A DNA stretch of 64,000 nucleotides from Leptoclinus maculatus (GCA_032191485.1 JAVDOI010000003.1:8441986-8505985), one strand, 5' to 3'. Shown: positions 1 to 12,650, numbered from the stretch's first letter. The notes: a model not told the origin generated them from the sequence alone. Program-made: numbers and translations.

Positions 1-885
1 TTCTTGAAATGTTTTTTTCCACTCTGTAGGAAGATGATTATTGGCAGGCTATTTTTTCCATTTGGAAATGAGTGGAATTGGAGAACTTTCTGCTTCCTGG
101 GGCAAAGACTTGCAGACTTGCAGTGACTCATTATTTGGAAACCCAGCAAATCTAGCATGCACAGGTTTGTCATAGAAAAGAGAAAGATTGTCTCTCCTTG
201 GCAGAATGCGAGGGCAATACACTAATTAAAATCTCGCTGTGCGTCTCTCAGAACTTGCCAATTCAATGCATTCATTCGCACAGTGAAATGAAAAGCAGAC
301 CTCGCCTCTCCTAATCATTTCTCATGGGGCAAGTTTGGGGACTATTTCTGGGGAAGGGAAGGAGAGAGGAGGTGGTGGAATGCGTCGGAGTAAACTTTGC
401 ACTACTGACTTAATATCCATCCGGGAGGGCTATGTATATCATATGTTATCATAAAAAACACCATAAATACCATGGAATACTCTCTGTGTAGTGGAGCAAC
501 ATGTTTCTGCCTTTTACCTGTGTGTCTTCAGGAAAAAATCATCCACTATATTCCACTCCACTCCACAACCAGGCCAGACTCTGCTTTTAGCTTTTTCTCT
601 TTTAATTACTTTTATAGTGAAGACCAACAACACAAAGCAATTCCCCCATCCTGTTGTACCGGCAAAAAAAAAAAACAGTGAACTGTGTATATGATGAGGG
701 TTATATGTTTGCCCTATTTCTGTGTAAACTATGCAGCCAATAATGTTAAGCCCTTGCCAATTAGCGCTCTCTAGGTTGCTAGGTCGCCATGGTCAATTGA
801 GGAACACATCAATAGGACTTGAAAAGGTTTCTCTGCGATCAGACCTTCTGACATATTAAGTAGAATAATGGGGAGGAAGGGAGTT

Positions 886-906
886 GGGGGGGGGGGGGGG
901 GGGGGG
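886..906. repeat. Poly-G tract (21 G)
   Basis: An uninterrupted run of 21 G. Such tracts mutate by slippage and often carry length errors in assemblies. Confidence 0.9.
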
Positions 907-1773
907 ATGCAGAGACTGAAGCCAGGCTTTCTTCTAAGTTCACATTTTGCAGTGCAACCTGCAATTACCTGAGAAGAATAGTCTAAACAAACCTTTACAT
1001 CAGTGAGATAGATAATCCTACAAATGGCCATCATTCCAGCTCTGATGGAAATATCTGCCTTTTGTGTGAGAGACAATTTTTATATAATGCATGTTCGATT
1101 TGGTTGCTTTATTCGTGTACGTGAATGTGAGTGTGTGCATGCACTCATTTGAGGCATTGTGTGTGAGAATATGTTGACCTGGGCGTCTATTTTGTATGTA
1201 TGCACGTGCACACGCCGTGTGGGTGTGGATGTTCTGCAGCAACATGGAAGCAACAGCACACAGTGGCGGCTGCAGCCTCCAAAAAACTTTCCAGAGGGAG
1301 ATGATGATGCCAGCACCAATTACAGTGCCCAGTCTGTCTCATATATCCTTACAAAGAGAGGTACACCCCAATAAAGCAAGAGAAGCAACAGGCACAAAAG
1401 ACAGTGATTACCAAGCATAGCCTATTAGTGCGCCATAACTATGGCTATTGAAAAGAGAAAAGAATGGCTTCACCTCCACTTTCATTTCATGGGGCACACC
1501 ATCGAACATCTTTGTTGACAGCTCATTCATGCCCTCAATTTAAGGACAGAATCTATCAGGAACACCTTGCAGCATCAAAGTGTATATTGTGGAATGCATT
1601 TCTCTTTTTAATGCTCCTATCAAACTCCCTTCTCAATCCGAATGTCAGGTGCATATTGGCTCTGATGCTTCCTTCGAGTGTAGGGATGATAGCACATATA
1701 CATACAGCTGCCAGGTATGTGAAGGGGTTGGAAATGGGGGCTCTCCAAGGTCCCTATTGAGACACACTGATAG

Positions 1774-1814
1774 CCATCATCATCATCATCATCATCATCA
1801 TCACCACCACCACA
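1774..1814. repeat. (CAT)n/(CAC)n triplet microsatellite
   Basis: About nine CAT units pass directly into CAC units. The run gives spurious poly-His or poly-Asp open frames on the two strands, with no sign of a gene. Confidence 0.9.
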
Positions 1815-2083
1815 GGGTGTCATCAGCAAGGGGATTGAGAAGTAATTTCCAAACGTGTTTAAATGACCACAGGAAATGAAATGTTAGATGCTATTATCAG
1901 CCACTGCTGGTGTAAAAAAAAAAAAAAAAGGTTTTGGAGGACAGAAGCAAAGGGGAGCCGACACTGATGCTAAGTGATGACCTTAAACACTTTGGAGTTT
2001 GTTTGCACAAATCATTCATCATCTTCAAAAGAGATTGATCAGAATGACGCTAATGTAAGTGTGTGTGTTTTTTTTGTGTTTGC

Positions 2084-2086
<3 letters not shown>

Positions 2087-2139
<53 letters not shown>
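2087..2139. repeat. (TG)n microsatellite
   Basis: About 26 TG units, preceded by an imperfect GTGTTT-rich lead-in from about 2056. Ordinary dinucleotide repeat. Confidence 0.95.
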
Positions 2140-2727
2140 ATACAGTGAATGAGAGTGTGTGAATGAAAAAGACACCGTGGCAAAGCTGCTGAGTATTTCG
2201 AACATTTGCTGAAAGTGAATGCATCAGAAAACAATGGGGATATTTGTTATTATTTAAAATCAAAATAACTCTAAATACACACACTTGCATTCTTTGAGAA
2301 GTCTAGATATTTTGTAAATGTTTGTGATATATCTTGTCAAACAATGAAATTAAAACACCATTTAGATTTAAAATAAAGGAGATCTAAGTGATACATTTTT
2401 TAAGAACTTGACATATTGCTATGTATTTAGAGAATAGTAGAATATTCTCGAGGTATCACCGAAAGTGCGTTATTCCTTATTATCAATACTCCAAAAAAAA
2501 AAAAAAAGACAAACTGAAAAAACGTAACGGACTCCCATCCAGCTCTCTGTTTCAGTGAAGAATCAGATACATTTGATGTATTGTCTTAAATGATTTAAAA
2601 TTTAAAAAGTTAAATTAAGAAGTATATTTTTCTTATTTTGTATTTGACTTTTGTAACTGATGAGAAGGAAATCTTTATTTTATTTTGATAATTTAATGAC
2701 AGGCCTGTGCATAAGAATAAGAATAAC

Positions 2728-2751
2728 AAAAATAATAATAATAATAATAAT
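2728..2751. repeat. (AAT)n triplet repeat
   Basis: Seven to eight AAT units in an AT-rich stretch. Confidence 0.85.
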
Positions 2752-3396
2752 GTAATTAACTTTAACGCAGCATCATAATAATGCGAGGCATGTACTCCAT
2801 TCCTTTAGATAATATTCCTTCTTACAATAATTGCTAGTCATTGTGTATTTTATGAATGCTCGCATTCACAATACAATTGACCAATTACATTGCGGCAAAA
2901 ACAAAAGTCTGGGCCTATTAAACATAGTAAGATTAATATGTTTGATGAGAAAATAATTATTTTATTGTATCAATGCATACATTGATGTCACCATTAAACC
3001 TGCTGGAAAGCGTTAGTGATTTTTAAAAGGGTGATTTCAGTCTTAGACTCCTGCAGACATCCTCCATGAAAGGCAGCCCTCCAAAATGTCACCTGAACAA
3101 TGCTGGCTCCCTCATCGACCTTGCTTTCCTGCTCAATTTGGTCTCAATCACAACATAATGAAATTGCACTCCAAAACAGATCCCTTTTTAAAAAATTACT
3201 TCTTCAGGAATAGCTCTCACACTTCAAGTTATTTATTGTTAACGTTCACTTGGTTTTGAAACATATACAGCAGCCATCACGCATTTGTTCCTTTTTAACT
3301 TACAAAAGAATAAAGAAAACATAGAAGTGGACGCAATAACGATTATTATACAGTTAAACGCATTCTTGTGTGTTAGCCAGATATACAATTCCCTAC

Positions 3397-3402
3397 TTTA
3401 TT
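3397..3402 (-). terminator. Candidate polyadenylation signal of nkx2.4
   Basis: TTTATT on the plus strand is AATAAA on the minus strand, about 520 nt past the nkx2.4 stop. A second AATAAA lies at 3232-3237 and would give a 3' UTR of about 690 nt. Which one is used cannot be decided from sequence. Confidence 0.4.
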
Positions 3403-3797
3403 TAATAATTCTAAAGGAATACATTAGTTTACAATATTAATATGATAAAAATATCAGGTTATCCCCGTAAATAAGGAGTGGTGGCTTAGTGTACTTCAAA
3501 CCTGATCCCACCTTTCCCCACCCCCGGTCCGAACTCAAGTGAAGCAGCATTCCTTTTTGTTTCAACAACATAGACTACGTTTAAAACATCATGAGGAAGG
3601 TCCAAAACATGGATTACAAAAGGTCCAGAAACGACATAATTGCTTTCAAGGGCAGCCATTTCTGTAATGTTCAAAAATAGACTCCCCTCTCAGAGATGTC
3701 AAGAAAATGTGCCCTGATCAGCTGGTGCGCCTCTGTGCGCCTTGTCCCCTCCAAACCAAAGGGCCCACGTTTTCCGCCTTCATATGTTATTCATATG

Positions 3798-3819
3798 TGC
3801 GTGTGTGTATGTGTGTGTG

Positions 3820-3850
<31 letters not shown>
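3798..3850. repeat. (TG)n-(TA)n compound microsatellite in the nkx2.4 3' UTR
   Basis: TG units run into TA units from 3820. The array ends about 75 nt past the nkx2.4 stop codon, so the transcript should carry an (AU)n tract followed by an (AC)n tract early in the 3' UTR. Confidence 0.85.
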
Positions 3851-3923
3851 GTAATTGTTCTTGCATGGGCTCATCCGCAGGTTCACATAGAAAAAGTGGA
3901 AAGTGACAGTACTGTTTTAAGTC

Positions 3924-5478
3924 CTACCACGTTCTGCCGTAGAGGAGGTTTGAGCTGACCATGTTACTGGTGTAATCTACAGCAGATGTGTCTATCTGGG
4001 CCATGTTGAGCTGGCTGTGCAGTAAGGGGGGGCTGGGCGACATCTCCTCCAGCTCCAAAGCGTTCACCTGCTGCTGGCTTTGATGCTGGCCGAGGCTGCC
4101 GGTCGGGGACGCGAGCACAACTCCGGCCCCGTTCTGTTGCTGGCTTTGTTGCTGGCTCTGTTGTACCTGTTGCTGGTTCGGCGTTGGCGTGTTGGAGCCG
4201 TTCTGGCACGGTTTACCGTCCTTCACCAGAACTGGCACGGCTACGCGCCTCGGGGACTGCGCCTGCTGTTGGCACAGGTTACCGTCCTGTTGCTGCTGCT
4301 GCAGCTGCTGCGTAGCCTTGTCCTTGGCCTGGCGCTTCATCTTGTACCGGTGGTTCTGAAACCAGATCTTCACCTGGGTCGGCGTCAGGTGGATCATGCT
4401 GGCCAGGTGCTCCCTCTCAGGCGCCGACAGGTATTTCTGCTGCTTAAACCTCCTCTCCAGCTCGTAGACCTGAGCCTGCGAAAACAGGACGCGCCGTTTC
4501 CTCCTGGGCGCAGAGTGGAGAACTGGCATGGATTTGGTGGCGTCTGCCATTCCCGAGAGACCCCCCATGCCGGTCATGTTCATACCTGTGGAAGGTCCCA
4601 TGTATCTAGAAACTTAAAAATATACATACATATATGTGCGTTCAATAAACAGAAGAGGAGAACACTGTTTCGCCTGAAGTAGTCTTTATTGATTATTGTC
4701 TGATAATTATGTAAGCTGGAAATCATTAGCTTGAAAACACACTTGATAATAATAACAATAATAATAATAATTATAATAATAATAATGATAATAATAAATG
4801 TATCCAGATATTGCTTTGAAATATTTTTCCATGCCAAAAGTAAAGAAGTCGAACCAGACATGAAAGAATGATCTCCTTTTCAGTTTAACCGCCAGTAATA
4901 GCCATTTTAAATTAAAGATACCATAAAATAGAGGGCATCATTTGCATTAACTTGTTATCGTTAGCCCCAAACATAAATTAAATAATATTAGGAAGCGATA
5001 CATATTAACTGTGCGCTTTCCTCCATAATTCCAAATTGTATTTATTTAATTTTTTTATTAACGAAGAAATAAAAAGAGAAAAAATGTGTGTAAATGCAGT
5101 AAAGAACTTACTTGTGGAGTATCTTGGATCAGGGTTGGTGCTGTACCACCCTGTTGCTGCTGCACTATTCCGCATGCTTTCCTGGTACGACGGGAGGTCT
5201 CCCATGTTGCCAATGCTTCCATTGCAGTATCCCCCCATCGCGCTGTGGGAGAACTGGGAGACGGTGTGCGGCATGTGGTAAGTGGTGGCCACGGTGGCGT
5301 TATGGCCCATGGAGTGCTGCTGCATGCCGGTTTGCACCTGAGGCTGTCGGTAGGCTCCCAGTGGAGAGGTTAGGTTCCCTGCGCCGTCCATGGCACTAAA
5401 CTTCTTGTAGGTCTCCTCGATTGGACTCAAAATATCTGTCACTGAAAAAGGCGTAGTGTGCTTTGGGCTCAACGACAT
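3924..5478 (-). CDS. nkx2.4b: NK2 homeobox transcription factor Nkx2.4
   Basis: DNA-binding NK2-class homeodomain regulator, known in vertebrates from ventral forebrain/hypothalamus and thyroid. Coding exon 1 is 5478-5112 (ATG at 5478-5476) and exon 2 is 4612-3924 (TAG stop). The donor GTAAGT and acceptor TTTTTAAG join codon ATT to give YSTISRYMGPS; the product is 351 aa. The TN repressor motif (FSVTDILSPIEE) is at residues 11-22. The homeodomain is at 159-218, with the NK2 hallmark Tyr54 (residue 212) in WFQNHRYKMKR. The NK2-specific motif SPRRVAVPVLVKDGKPCQ is at 242-259. Between and after these lie Gln-rich stretches, and the C-terminus is LLYGRTW. It starts MSLSPKHTTPFSVTD and contains PSYQESMRNS, which fits Nkx2.4 (formerly fish nk2.1a) better than Nkx2.1 (MSMSPK..., PPYQDTMRNS). 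Linkage to nkx2.2 and pax1 agrees. The 'b' suffix is inferred from resemblance to the zebrafish protein. Confidence 0.93.
4613..5111 (-). other. nkx2.4 intron 1 (499 bp)
   Basis: GTAAGT...AG intron, phase 1, lying before the homeobox at the usual NK2-gene position. It holds an (AAT)n-rich microsatellite at about 4745-4797. Open frames running out of exon 1 or into exon 2 are read-through only. Confidence 0.85.
4745..4797. repeat. Imperfect (AAT)n microsatellite in the nkx2.4 intron
   Basis: AAT/ATA units with a few substitutions. It creates a spurious poly-Ile frame on the minus strand. Confidence 0.85.
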
Positions 5479-5700
5479 GATTCAGAAAGCAGGTGGATTT
5501 TTTGTGTTTGAGCAGATCAACCGTGTTGTTGTATCGGCTCTCTCCTTAGTGGATGTCTACGTAAGAGAGTGCTTGTAGAGCGCCTGAGATCCTATTGATC
5601 GCCTTGGAGAAGGAGGCGAGCCCAGGGCGCTCTTAGCCCGGGTTTATTGGAGCCAGGAGCCAGGTTTACGACAAACACAGGGGGCGGAGCAAAACTCCTA
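5479..5700 (-). promoter_or_regulatory. Putative nkx2.4 promoter and 5' UTR
   Basis: Directly upstream of the nkx2.4 ATG the sequence turns more GC-rich. It contains a GC box (GGGGGCGG on plus, 5680-5687) and, on the minus strand, CCAAT at 5646-5650 running into ATAAAC. No strict TATA box or initiator could be fixed. Confidence 0.4.
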
Positions 5701-6729
5701 AACCATCAAACAATAGTCATTGACATTTTAGGGAAATAATTCATGCAAATACACTTTGCCTTATATTAAGTTGTATACGTGAATGAAACGACGCCACATA
5801 TTTATGATTATCTCCTTTCTGACAGCTAAACAGGTGAGAATAAACCATTATGTTCTGCACATCAGCTGATCTGACCACATATGACTATTTTGCGTCAGTA
5901 GGGAATTCCACTCTTTCTAGAAACTTTGAGAGCACTTTGAACAGACATAAGGGCCACAGAGTATCATCAAAGAGGCACAATGAAGTTGTACCGGCTCATT
6001 TATGCTTCTTAAGCATCATTTTGCCCCACCAGAAAGAAAGGGACAAGTCCAAATTAGCTCAAAATGACAAAATGCTGAAAGGGAGCTGCAATAGGGATCT
6101 AACCTGTGAGTATATCACCACCTAACATTCATAAGCAGGGAAAGGATATAATATACAGGATTTATGGATTATATTTGCCAAAACTGATACCGTTTTTTCT
6201 GACACAAATTCTACTTGTTCGTGGAAATGAATTAGGAGAAGTCACAATTGTATTAATTTCTTTAAAAAAAACAATATTATTCATCCTACTTAATGCAATT
6301 GGGAGACAATATTGTCAGCATCAAACCCTCAAGTCTCGTCACTATGCACTAATAACACTTTGCATGTCTTGACCTGACATTGTAATCTCTGAGCAAACTG
6401 ACTGGCGCCAGGGGAAGAATCAGAGGAAGAGGCACACAACAGGGGGGGTCAAAAGAGAAAAGAGCTACAAACTGCAATAATGAACACCAGTTAATGTAGC
6501 TTCCCATTACAGCCTAACATGTGTCCTTTATGGACCTAGAACGCATGGCTCATAACCATCCAATAATTGAGAGGGATAGCTATTTGATGATGCTGCCCAT
6601 GAACGTCTAAAATTAAATATAATACTGATAATATGTTTTTCATCACTATCAACAGCAGACAACAGCAGGAGCAGGTGTTCTGTGTTGGGCTTATTTTACT
6701 ATATGTGAAATGTGTTCCCATCTTCCTTT

Positions 6730-6905
6730 ACTGGAGGAAGGAAGCACTCGTCTCCATGAAGCCACTAATGTAATTTAGCATGGCATGGAAGCAAGTAGCT
6801 GCCTACCCTAATTAAGCAATTGAAGACGTGACATGGTCAGCCATTAATTAAAGCGACGTATCGAGATCACCAATCTCCGGTTAAATTGACAGCCGGATTG
6901 TAATA
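6730..6905. promoter_or_regulatory. Candidate conserved noncoding element upstream of nkx2.4
   Basis: Repeat-free block about 1.3 kb upstream of the nkx2.4 ATG, with dense homeodomain-type cores: CTAATTAAG at 6808-6816 and TTAATTAA at 6844-6851. Conservation is inferred from texture only. Confidence 0.3.
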
Positions 6906-8740
6906 AATCATATTTCGGTATTCGAATGTCTTCTCATTTTTTTCTGTCGACAGACGCCTGGATTCCGCAGAGGATTTAATGTGAAGTGGTTGGACTTTAT
7001 TGTTGTTGAGGTAAAGCAAACAGTGCATGCGTATTCCAAAGTCAGCTGGAGTTGACAGAAAAATACCGAAGTGGGGGGAAAAAACAGCCTAAAACCGAAA
7101 ATGTGTTTGACCAAAGAGGTGCAAACAGGTGTAAACCAAATGCTCTCAGTAAAAAAAAAAGGTAATATTTCTATCAGAGTATCAATAATAATTAAAACAA
7201 CTTCTTTCTTAAATCAAAGAAATATTTCATACCTGCAAAATATTCCTGTTGTCCAGACTTCTCTGCGCCTTTTCCACTCTTCTAGCTGCTGCAGCATGGT
7301 GTCTTTTCATGGCGTAAAGAAAGGTAGGCCTCGGCCCAGACCTCTAACATTATGTAAATGAGGCAAACCTCTCAACCTTGTGGATTACTGAGTCAGAGAG
7401 CAGGACCCTGGTCCACAGACCCTCCACATTACGATCCCATAAAAATCCGGAGCTGGTTGGCTGCATGCAACCCTTTTGAGGGCTTATAGTCCACATTTAT
7501 ATAGTTGTCTAAGTTAACTTTTTATATCCAGTGAATATGACGCGACCAACGCATCGAGAGCGGGAAACACGGACGCGCCAAGGAGCTGAGAAGAAGGCCC
7601 AGCAAAGGTTTGTAAATAAATCGGACACATTTAAAGAGAACACAATTCAATAATTCAATGTTAATTAAAGTGCCACACTTTTTTCTTTTTACAGCTGTTT
7701 ATGTTAATAGTTATTGGATAGAGCTTGTTGCTGTTTGTGCATGATACAACAGAGTGTGATACATGCTGACAAATACAATATATTCATATGAATTAGCCTA
7801 CACTGACCCTTGCCGCCCCAAGGAGAATAAGTAGAGTCCCTGGTTGCTGCATAATGAGGAAACATATATTTAATTCCCAGAATTACGCACGGGGCTGTGT
7901 GTTACTTTGCGTTTTAACTGTCTTGCTTTCACCTGCAAATACACGCTTTTGAAATTCTTTGACTAGAAACAGACGACTTAACTGTCAAACATTTTCTGTA
8001 ATTTCACTCAAAATATTTCACAAGCCTTTATAATGACTTAATTGCTTACATGCAAATTAATAAAATAGTGTAATAATGTAATAAAATAATGACAACCAAG
8101 TGTCCCATGTGTGCCAAGAATTGCTTGCCACCAGTGACTATATCATCTGGTATTGTGTGCATTAATGATAATACTTATTGGTGCAAAATCGCCCTATCAA
8201 AATAAACAGTGCTGACTGGGGATATTTTAACCAATTTTACAGTATATGATGTGTAAGCGTTCTTCTGGCCATTTAAGTGTTGTTGACCAGAACCAAATAA
8301 TAACCCATTTATGTAGTTTATATTATAGAGACAATCTTTTTTTTCGATATCATCACCCCCTCAGCTCAGCTCAGCACAGCAGATGGACCAAAGCACATGG
8401 TTGCTGAAGTGCTTTTCTCCATCTCGTCGTTGTTGGTTCAATACCCTGAGAGATGTGGAGAGATGGCTTAAGGGCCAGGGTCGTAACCTGCAACCTCAAC
8501 CACACACCGGCCGAGTGCAAAGTGCAGAAAACATGGGGATTTATTTAGTCTTGCAGGCGTTAAATCTCTAACTTAACTTTTAACTTGTTCTCTCTAATGC
8601 GATTTAAAGAAATAACAAAAACGGTAAGAGGTTTCCATATTTATATTCAGATATTGTTTGGTGATTGAATAGTGAATAATGATTAGACGATAGATGCCAG
8701 TGCAATGCTATCATAAAACCAAAATCCAGTTTAAATCTCG

Positions 8741-8759
8741 CGTGCGTAATTTACGCACG
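8741..8759. other. Inverted repeat CGTGCGTAA-T-TTACGCACG
   Basis: Perfect 9-bp arms around a single T. The half-site TTACGCAC recurs at 7883-7890 and 8947-8954, with TTACGCAT at 9246-9253, so it may be a dimeric binding site. No factor is assigned. Confidence 0.5.
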
Positions 8760-9341
8760 ACCTGTGAACCTATTGAACATATATTCTGTCTTTGTCTTGT
8801 GCCCCTCAGTGCACTTACTAGATTTCTAGTGATTTCTTATCGGATGTGTTATCGGTACATCAGCCACGTCAGCCATATTGCGTCTTGGTATTGATCCTAA
8901 GAAAGAGCTAGACTTAGAAAGTATGTTGTGCTTCGAAAGAGTGTGATTACGCACAGGATTGCTTCATTTATAACTGCAATTTTACCTCCAGAATTGAGGA
9001 GAAACATAAATATACTCAATCAGAAAATAATTTAAAGCTATGTGAAGTCTTCTAAGTTTTATAATATACATCATTTAGCGTCGGGCAACAGAAAAAGTAA
9101 TGATCATTTTCTCATAATTCCTTGTTTATTCAAATGAAATAAGAAAATGACTAGCGATAGAAATGTAGGTTGATCGCAAAATGTCTGTGGCTCTGTGCGG
9201 CGTTTTCTTCCAGGGTATTTTTCGATTTTTCCACCCGGAGCATTATTACGCATGCAATACAATAAACCAATTCCAATTTTGAACTTTGTTTACTGACACT
9301 GAATCTTGCAACACCACAAATGAATTATCTTCCGCACTCCA

Positions 9342-9362
9342 AATCAGAATCAGAATCAGAAA
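9342..9362. repeat. AATCAG hexamer repeats
   Basis: Three AATCAG units followed by AAATG. A similar AATCAGAATCAGAAAT string begins a common interspersed repeat in spiny-rayed fish, but the body of that element is not evident here, so this may be a stub or chance. Confidence 0.35.
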
Positions 9363-12300
9363 TGTAGGATTTAAGCCACTACACATCTGTATTGTGGCCG
9401 GCCCAGTGGCTGAATTGTTGAGGACATTTGCTGGGGAAATTCCTCACCTGCAAGTCAGTGTAGTACCATTTAGATCAAATACTTTCTCTCCCCTTAAATC
9501 ACCGAGCAGTGTGAGAGTAAAAAGCGGGCAGGTGCATATCTTTCAGCTGCACTACTTGAAACAGTGCGGTTCCTCAGCTAAGTAGGTTAAAGGTCCTCCC
9601 AAGTGGAGAAAGTATGCGACAGGCCTCTTGAAGACCGTATTCTTCTGCGGGAGTTTGCATTCATACACAATTAATGTCGCTTGATGGACGAAATGATGCT
9701 AATAGGGCGCCAAAAACAGAATGTGGGCTTTTATTGGGACGCTGACCATAATCTGATAGCTGGGGAAAATGGTGGAGAATTGAAATTTGTAATAGGATTA
9801 GAGAGCAGACGTTCTTTAAGGTTCACTGTATAATGTGCACTTCATTTACTTGATTAAGATACAGCAAAGGTTATAATCAGACACTGGGAACTGCACTAGC
9901 TGTTGAGGGAAGCCTATGACTGCCATGTTGGAAAATAGTTTTGTTTTTTTCACTGGAAACTACTGCTTTTACTGTTTAACACATGGGCCTGTTTAATTAC
10001 TGGAAGCAAATTGTTAAATTAGGTGTTGCCTGAAAGAAACAGTGAGCTTTCGAGCCAATAATCCGAGGCCATGAAACACCAAAGAAAGAGAAGCAGGGAT
10101 GTAGCCAAAACTGCTGACATGAAAGCTTATTGTTTGATCTTTTGTAAAAGAGAAGAAACCACAGAAAATATAATTTGTATGATCTTATTTTACTTTGGAA
10201 AAAGCTGTCCCCTCTTCTGTGAGATTGCAGGAAGTAAAGTCAAAGATGTATAAAATAAATATATTGAACTGAACAGCAAGTGTGACTGGAAGCCACTGAT
10301 TATTGATGTGCACTGCAGACACTCTTTCACAGGTGAGAGGTTATCGGTGTCTTCTTTAGTTTTAGACCAAGCTTTATTTTTCTAAGAAAGATAAAATCAT
10401 GTGTGAGGTACAGCCATTTTTCTCATGAAATATTGTGTTTATCAAGTTTTTAATTGTATTCATAAAAAGAGACGTATGTGAATCACACATAAACCTCACT
10501 CCTGTCATTTTGTTCAAACTATCAGCAGCGTATGCTCAGTCTTAAAGAATGTTTGCATCAAATAAATGAATTAATGACTAAATGCACAAGTTCTGTAAGT
10601 CTGTTGCTTGACATTTGGAGGGGGTAAAAAAAAAAGCCAGAATTCAACCTTTCCGGGTCTGAAACAGCTTTAGCCTCCTGAAATTTAAGGTACTCAGGGT
10701 TCTGTGAGTGCTGCTGTCCCCTGCATTGTTTTGAGTGGCAACATTTTAGCATAGCTGCTCTCTTTTGTAACAACAATTAAAAAAAACAAAAACACAGCAG
10801 CAGATCAATGCAGATAACCAAGGCTCCAAGGGTGCCTGGTTGGTCCACTTCTCCGCTGCATTAATTGTGGCGGCGGTGAGGGCAGGTAAACAAAGCTGTT
10901 GGAGAGTATGGTTGTGACTCAACCACGGCTCACTCTGGCTTTGTCACCCAGTTACTCATATGGCAACTTGTCTCTGCCAATCTCTCCCTGCGTCTATTTG
11001 CCCTTGGCAGCCAATTGTTGTGATAAGATGAGGCCTGTTTGATGACACGTCCTGAAATTTATATATACAAATTTTGGTTCGCTTCAACTGCAGAAAGCAT
11101 ACTTGTGCTCAAGTGCTGGAATTGTAGATTTATGTATGAACTGTTTTTTTCCCCGTCATCAAAGTTAGAGCTGTTTGATAGTTTGTGTATCTTTCCATTT
11201 GTATATATTTTTTTTAGCTAAATTTACATCACACTAAAAGCAGTTTTAGCATAAAGTTGTTTTTGATCAAAACAGGGTTTTTTTTTGGCAGGTTTATATC
11301 AATTCTAAAATAATTTCCACACCTTAGGGATTTGTTTGGCAGGTTACAAGGCTAAGTGGCCTTTTTCAGGAATGTGCTTGCATTTTCTTTTGTTCAGTTC
11401 CTTTATTTTGCGAGGAATTTGGAGTTTTGGTGTTGTAGAAAAAGTTCAGCTGGATAACATTCCAGCTGTGGACGTTTCACACCATCATGGGTCGTAAAAG
11501 AAAAAAATTATAATGTTCAAATTTGGTTTAACAGCTGAAATGCATGCAAATAGCTGAAATCTGTATCAAGTGTTTCCTGAAGTCCATTTATGCCGGGAAT
11601 TCATTTATTCGGCTTGTTTTCATGTAACAGTCAAGAGATGCATCTTGTGATCAAAAGTTTCAAAGCACTTTGAGTGCTGTATGTGGAGACGGAAACTTTT
11701 TAAATGGCCTCACAACTCAACAATGGAAATGTGCATGTTTATCCCCACTTTGGGATGCTTTTATCTAGTAGGCCACCTGGTAGCCTACCATTATTTAGAT
11801 GAATCCACATAAACACATCACAAAAACTACTTCAAATTCTGAATGTATTGATCCTCACAGATACGAGCACTCACCACGTGCTGCAATTTAGAATATAAAG
11901 TCGAAGCCCATTTTTACTGAGCTGCGTAAAAAGATTAAAATGTTCATTTCTGCCCGTTTTCTTTTCAGAAAATGAAACACTGAATCACCTGCTGCATGGG
12001 AGTGCCAGTGAAAGATTATCTCCAGAACTATGAAAACACAATGGGATCATACATCAAACATACATATTAAAGAATTGGTATATTGTAAATTAGTTCAACA
12101 TCATATTCATAATGTGTGCATATAATCACCATTTAACTGTTTATTCTAGTACTGTATGACGTACACATTCATCTGAATATTCTTCACAAATAGTTATTTA
12201 TTTGTTTGCTCAATTCATATTTTTTTTTAATTAATTTCTGTCTTGTTTAGTGTGGATTTATATTTGATCCTGTCCAAAAATAAACAAACGAAAAACATTT

Positions 12301-12534
12301 AAACGATATGAACAATTTCTATTGATATCATTCAAATAAGACGGTTTATACTTTATATTATTTCTCATTTTATTTGGCTAACTGTAGGTACGGTCATCAA
12401 CTGCATACTTTTACATACTGACTTTGTATTTTTTTTTTTAATAATTGCTTTAGTGTGTCTTTAATCGGTTGTTGACAGTGACTATACTTCAAGCCAAAAA
12501 ATGTAAAGATTATCATAAAAGTGGGACATTATTT

Positions 12535-12650
12535 TGAATGCCTTGCTCAAGGTCATAATGTGCTTTCCCATGTGGACTTTGACAAACTGAACAGGATTAA
12601 ACCAGAAATCTTTCTGTTCAAGAACTTGATAGAAGTTCACATAACACCCT
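12535..12650 (+). mobile_element. Degenerate tRNA-SINE-like fragment, copy C
   Basis: Contains GCCTTGCTCA (12540-12549) followed by GGATTAAACC and TTTCTGTTCAAG, which resembles the tRNA-related part of widespread teleost SINE-like repeats. Heavily diverged. The family is not named because I cannot search a library. Confidence 0.4.

Larger units (their letters stand above)
1..3231. other. Gene-free interval downstream of nkx2.4
   Basis: No open frame here resembles a known protein; the short ones are low-complexity or unsupported. The stretch is AT-rich with a G homopolymer, a CAT triplet array, a long TG array, A-runs and an AAT array. Roughly the first 350 bases are free of simple repeats and contain homeodomain-type cores such as CTAATTAAAA near 222-231, so they could be conserved noncoding DNA, but I cannot show that without an alignment. 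Confidence 0.6.

Noticed and set aside
1580..1879. Poly-His open frame
   Set aside because: Produced by the CAT/CAC microsatellite.
3924..5478. Identity as nkx2.1
   Set aside because: The homeodomain alone cannot separate the two, but the N-terminus (MSLSPKHTTPFSVTD), PSYQESMRNS and linkage to nkx2.2/pax1 fit Nkx2.4; fish nkx2.4b was formerly called nk2.1a.
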